From: CAYNWH01 sp964400885
GTDB lineage: Bacteria; Patescibacteriota; Patescibacteriia; CAIXNZ01
Direction of reading: 5' to 3'
DNA length: 8,484 nucleotides
Assembly: GCA_964400885.1 (NCBI GenBank)
Contig: CAYNWH010000024.1
Span: forward strand, 1-8,484
Translations under genes and position numbers: made by a program
Notes under the pieces: generated by a model
Databases searched by the model: none
What the model was told of the DNA's origin: nothing
What the model saw: the letters and a program-made list of their open reading frames with translations, nothing else
Shown: piece by piece, positions 5,817 to 8,484 of the stretch
Numbering within the stretch: the first letter of the stretch is position 1
How the letters are laid out: the number at the start of each line of letters is the position of its first letter

Positions 5817-6176
5817 TTAATAACAGAGTTCTCTTTTAATCTTGATCACTAGTGTTGGCAATAAAGTCAGAGCCAAAGCCCAAACTATCAGCCAATAAGT
5901 TCCGAGGTCATGACAAAGATCTATTAAGGCAAAAGCGCAGAGTAGAGACCACATTGCGGTGGGTAAAGCAAAGAGGTAAAGAAGATTAAAAATGTCCTCA
6001 TCCATTTTTCGTTCCAACTCTTTCAAAAATTTGTTTAATTTTTTAAAATGCATCAGCAAGATGCCAATAAAAAACCAGCCAATCACCCCCTGGACTAGCC
6101 AGACACTGAGGTCAGTCCAGCCGTAAACCGGCATAAGCTCATCTCCAACAAAAGCAATAATACTGTAATACTCCAT
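5817..6176 (-). CDS. Small three-helix membrane protein of unknown function
   Basis: This 119-residue protein has predicted membrane helices at about 24-43, 63-84 and 92-111. A charged, amphipathic segment (44-61, with KKLNKFLKELERK) sits between the first two, and a short basic end (KIKREL) follows the third. By the positive-inside rule the N-terminus is outside and the charged segment and C-terminus are inside. I do not recognise a family. Expression signals are complete: a near-consensus promoter (6209-6237), AAGGA (6190-6186) about 9 bases before the ATG, and its own terminator (5756-5785), so it is probably a single-gene unit. Base composition is about 40% G+C over its length by hand count, above the large neighbours, so it may have a different origin or be under different codon selection. 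Confidence 0.78.
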   Translation of the reverse strand: MEYYSIIAFVGDELMPVYGWTDLSVWLVQGVIGWFFIGILLMHFKKLNKFLKELERKMDEDIFNLLYLFALPTAMWSLLCAFALIDLCHDLGTYWLIVWALALTLLPTLVIKIKRELCY

Positions 6177-6208
6177 TTTCTGCTTTCCTTCTTTTTTATT
6201 AATTTATA

Positions 6209-6237
6209 ATATTAACATATAATTTTATTTTTGTCAA
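6209..6237 (-). promoter_or_regulatory. Near-consensus extended -10 promoter of the small membrane protein gene
   Basis: Minus strand: TTGACA (6237-6232), a 17-base spacer ending TGT, then TAATAT (6214-6209). This is a perfect -35, ideal spacing, an extended -10 and five of six -10 matches. Predicted start is near 6202, about 26 bases before the ATG at 6176. Confidence 0.85.
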
Positions 6238-6243
6238 TTTTAA

Positions 6244-6281
6244 AGCCGTCCCGAGGAAAAACAAGGGACGGCTATTTTTTT
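6244..6281. terminator. Strong hairpin between ppnP-like gene and the membrane protein gene
   Basis: AGCCGTCCC (6244-6252) pairs perfectly with GGGACGGCT (6265-6273): nine base pairs, 12-base loop. It sits 12 bases after the ppnP-like stop, where a minus-strand terminator is expected. The T tract is much better on the + strand (seven Ts at 6275-6281) than on the minus strand, where only TTT then AAAA follows. It may act in both directions, or mainly block + strand antisense transcription into ppnP. Confidence 0.7.
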
Positions 6282-6285
6282 ATTT

Positions 6286-6546
6286 TTAATATTCGCACAA
6301 GTAGGAGCAGGTTTCCATGGTCGTGAAAATTATGGGATCTCCGACTTTGATTTCGAAGCGATATCCTAATTTTCCATTGATTGCAAGCTCACCGGTCAGA
6401 ACAGTGATTTTTTCCGGGGCCTTGGCTATGCCAAAATCCCATGTGCCTGGGCTGACCACGCCGACAGTGGCCTTTTTGCCATTGTCCATCTCAAAAGCCA
6501 GTGACTGTACGCCTCCTTCAAAATAGGTACGGTGTTCAATTGTCAT
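6286..6546 (-). CDS. ppnP: Pyrimidine/purine nucleoside phosphorylase, PpnP-like cupin
   Basis: This 86-residue single-domain cupin aligns along its whole length with E. coli PpnP (YaiE, DUF1255, 94 residues). Shared landmarks are the YFEGGVQSLAF start (8-18), VGVVSPGTWDF (28-38), ITVLTGEL (47-54) and the CSYLCEY end (80-86), matching TSYLCRY of E. coli. PpnP splits a broad range of nucleosides with phosphate into free base and ribose 1-phosphate, a cytosolic salvage step. The start is certain: the N-terminus aligns and AAAGGAGG lies 9 bases upstream. It has its own promoter (6577-6605) and a hairpin after the stop. G+C is about 48% by hand count (115 of 240 bases, 6301-6540), far above mutS or mutL here, which hints at acquisition from another genome. 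Function is inferred from similarity. Confidence 0.93.
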   Translation of the reverse strand: MTIEHRTYFEGGVQSLAFEMDNGKKATVGVVSPGTWDFGIAKAPEKITVLTGELAINGKLGYRFEIKVGDPIIFTTMETCSYLCEY

Positions 6547-6555
6547 CTCTTCCTT

Positions 6556-6563
6556 CCTCCTTT
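6556..6563 (-). promoter_or_regulatory. Strong ribosome binding site of the ppnP-like gene
   Basis: Minus-strand AAAGGAGG (6563-6556) with 9 bases to the ATG at 6546. A second purine-rich AAGGAAGAG follows within the spacer. It fixes the start codon. Confidence 0.85.
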
Positions 6564-6576
6564 TGTTTGATTTATA

Positions 6577-6605
6577 AAATTAACAAGTAATTTTCTATTT
6601 GTCAA
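6577..6605 (-). promoter_or_regulatory. Promoter of the ppnP-like gene, overlapping the mutS stop codon
   Basis: Minus strand: TTGACA (6605-6600), a 17-base spacer ending TGT, then TAATTT (6582-6577). The mutS stop TGA (6604-6602) lies inside the -35 hexamer. Predicted start is near 6570, giving a leader of about 24 bases. Confidence 0.8.
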
Positions 6606-8484
6606 TCTTTGGAAATTTTTAATTCATTTTCCAATTCCTCAAGTATTTGATAAGCCCGGTCAGTTAAAGGCTTGGGCAGACCAGCCAGTTTGGCGACTTC
6701 AATGCCATAGGACTTATCAATGCCACCTGGCACTATTTTGCGTAAAAAGATTACGCCGGTTTCTGTTTCTTTGACTGATACCGCGTAATTCTGGGCTTTG
6801 TCTAATTTTTCTACCATATCAATTAATTCATGGTAATGCGTGGCAAATAAAGTTTTAGCTTTAATATTTTTATAAATATATTCCACAATGGCCCAGGCAA
6901 TGGAAACGCCATCAAAAGTAGATGTTCCCCTGCCCAATTCATCTAAAATAATAAAACTTTTATCAGTGGCATTGTTTAAAATATTAGCAGCTTCCTGCAT
7001 TTCTACCATAAAAGTTGACTGGCCGCGAATTAAGTTGTCAGAAGCGCCTACGCGAGTGAAGATACGGTCTGTAATGCCTATTTTAGCGCTTTGAGCGGGC
7101 ACAAATGAGCCGATTTGAGCTAATAAGACAATCAGAGCGGTTTGGCGCAAATAGCTTGATTTGCCGCTCATATTAGGGCCGGTTAATAAAATTAATTGAT
7201 GGTCAGAATGATTAAATAAGCCGTCATTAGGCACATAAGATTCTTGTGATTGCAATTTCTCAATGACTGGATGGCGGCCATTTTTAATTTCAATTGTTTC
7301 GCCAGCATTGATTTCCGGTTTATTATAATTATTTAATAAAGCAACATTGGCAAAGGAAAGTAAAACATCAAGCTGGGCAATTATTTGCGCTGTTTGCTGG
7401 ATAGCTTCAAAATGCTTGGCTACTTCATCCCTGATTTGCCAGAATAATTTTTGCTCCAGCTCAATAATCTTTTCTTCGGCGCCCAAAACTTTTTGCTCAT
7501 ATTCTTTAAGTTCAGGCGTGACAAACCTTTCCGCATTAACTAAAGTTTGCTTGCGAGTATAATCATCAGGCACTTGATTTAAATTGGAATTGGAAACTTC
7601 AATATAATAGCCAAAAATTTTATTGAATTTAACTTTAAGCGAAGATATGCCTGTTTTTTGGATTTCGCGGACCTGCAAATCTTTAAGCCAGTCTTTGCCA
7701 GACCGGCTGATTTTCCTTAATTCATCAAGTTCAGCATTATAATCATCGGCAATCATTTCACCTTCAGTAATTAAAAGCGGCGGATCTTCAGCAATAGATT
7801 TTTGAATTAAGGTTACAATTTCAGTATGTTCATCCAATGATTTATAGCAATGTTTTAAAAGTTTTGCTTCGCAGGATTTTAATATTTTTTTTATCTTTGG
7901 AATAATTTGCAGGCTGTTTTTTAAATTTAGTAAATCTCTGGCATTGGCTTTTTTGCATCCCAAACGGCCGATTAAGCGTTCAATATCAGAAATATTTTTT
8001 AATTCTTTCTTAAGTTTTTCGCGTAAATCCAATTCCTGATAAAATTCATCAACAGCATCCAGGCGCTCTTGGATTTTATCCAAATTTACCAATGGGTGCA
8101 AAAGCCAATTTCTTAGTAAACGGCCGCCCATGCCTGTTTGCGTCTGGTCTATGACACTAAGCAAAGAACCTTTTTCTTCAAAAAACTGATAAGTATATAA
8201 AAGTTCTAGATTTCTGATTGTCGCTTCATCCAAAATCATATAATCAGAAAGATTGTAATGTGAGATTTTATTTATATGCTCTAGGGCGGTTTTTTGCGTA
8301 TCTTTTAAATAGTTCAACAGGTTACCGGCCGCTTCAATGCCTGTTAAATACTTTTCAATGCCAAAACTTTGCAAAGATTTAACTCTAAAATGTTCGATTA
8401 ATGTTTCAGAAGCTGGTTTAAATAAAGAAGGATAAAAAAGATTAAGATTAGAAATCTGTTCTAATTTAGTTTTTAAACTTAAAT
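6602..8484 (-). CDS. mutS: DNA mismatch repair protein MutS (N-terminus beyond window)
   Basis: The frame stays open to the window edge: codons run from 8482 down, with 36 residues before the TTG at 8374 that could be mistaken for a start. The extra stretch (including ASETLIEHFRVKS) aligns with the end of the MutS connector domain, so this is a 5'-cut gene. About 627 residues are visible. Counting from 8374, the core/lever and clamp regions are followed by the ATPase: TGPNMSGKS (398-406, Walker A), STFMVEM (453-459), DELGRGTSTFDG (478-489, Walker B and signature) and ATHYHEL (511-517). The helix-turn-helix dimer region (about 551-575) comes last. MutS binds mismatches and recruits MutL. The mismatch-reading domain I lies outside the window. 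The protein ends soon after the helix-turn-helix, without the C-terminal extension of E. coli or B. subtilis MutS. It shares the strand with mutL but is 2.8 kb upstream of it. Confidence 0.97.
   Translation of the reverse strand, partial: LSLKTKLEQISNLNLFYPSLFKPASETLIEHFRVKSLQSFGIEKYLTGIEAAGNLLNYLKDTQKTALEHINKISHYNLSDYMILDEATIRNLELLYTYQFFEEKGSLLSVIDQTQTGMGGRLLRNWLLHPLVNLDKIQERLDAVDEFYQELDLREKLKKELKNISDIERLIGRLGCKKANARDLLNLKNSLQIIPKIKKILKSCEAKLLKHCYKSLDEHTEIVTLIQKSIAEDPPLLITEGEMIADDYNAELDELRKISRSGKDWLKDLQVREIQKTGISSLKVKFNKIFGYYIEVSNSNLNQVPDDYTRKQTLVNAERFVTPELKEYEQKVLGAEEKIIELEQKLFWQIRDEVAKHFEAIQQTAQIIAQLDVLLSFANVALLNNYNKPEINAGETIEIKNGRHPVIEKLQSQESYVPNDGLFNHSDHQLILLTGPNMSGKSSYLRQTALIVLLAQIGSFVPAQSAKIGITDRIFTRVGASDNLIRGQSTFMVEMQEAANILNNATDKSFIILDELGRGTSTFDGVSIAWAIVEYIYKNIKAKTLFATHYHELIDMVEKLDKAQNYAVSVKETETGVIFLRKIVPGGIDKSYGIEVAKLAGLPKPLTDRAYQILEELENELKISKD

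Noticed and set aside
5627..5839. A 70-codon + strand open frame and a 72-codon minus frame (5551-5769) over the Cys-rich ORF
   Set aside because: Both run through the two terminators, lack ribosome binding sites and are out of frame with the 52-residue gene that has full signals.
5557..6176. Toxin-antitoxin or defence system formed by the Cys-rich ORF and the membrane protein
   Set aside because: The genes are convergent, each with its own promoter and terminator, and neither resembles a known toxin or antitoxin. No evidence links them functionally.
6602..8374. MutS starting at the TTG at 8374
   Set aside because: The frame is open to the window edge and the 36 upstream residues match MutS connector-domain sequence, so this is an internal Leu codon.
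1..8484. Alternative genetic code (UGA as Gly), CRISPR array, tRNA, insertion sequence
   Set aside because: TGA ends mutS and the yibE/F gene at the expected protein ends. No regularly spaced repeats, tRNA-like folds, transposase genes or terminal inverted repeats were seen.

Overview
The window is an AT-rich bacterial chromosome fragment (about one third G+C by eye) with tightly packed genes, nearly all on the minus strand. It holds exactly 100 consecutive Ns, the usual sign of a scaffold gap, so it probably comes from a metagenome or single-cell assembly. TGA is used as a stop (mutS, yibE/F-like gene), so the code is the standard bacterial one. Gene content, small size and base composition suggest a Patescibacteria/CPR-type organism. 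This is inference, because no rRNA or other marker is present.

Read in the minus direction from the right edge, the layout is as follows. mutS is cut by the window end (6602-8484). Next is a module of small, separately expressed genes: a PpnP-like nucleoside phosphorylase (6286-6546), an unknown three-helix membrane protein (5817-6176), and an oppositely oriented 52-residue Cys-rich ORF (5557-5715, + strand). A hypothetical gene broken by the assembly gap follows (5040-5420). After it come a GT-C type membrane glycosyltransferase (3769-5061), mutL (1991-3763), a YibE/F-family membrane protein (785-1969) and a LOG-family nucleotide phosphoribohydrolase (7-753).

Functionally, mutS and mutL supply mismatch repair. 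MutL carries the full set of endonuclease motifs, pointing to the MutH-independent type. The other genes are unrelated by known function: nucleoside salvage, lipid-linked sugar transfer at the membrane, and a putative membrane transporter.

The most striking structure is regulatory. The small genes at 5040-6546 have full TTGACA promoters with a shared TGTTAA -10 region, strong Shine-Dalgarno sites and hairpin terminators, and two of them are visibly richer in G+C. The larger genes mutL, yibE/F and LOG have no recognisable Shine-Dalgarno site. Instead, an extended -10-like element lies within a few to about 25 bases of the start codon, which suggests leaderless or nearly leaderless transcripts. 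Several stop codons lie inside promoter elements of the next gene. I see no convincing new defence or mobile system. The best candidates for novelty are the small-gene module between mutS and mutL, especially the 52-residue Cys-rich protein, and the two contrasting initiation styles.
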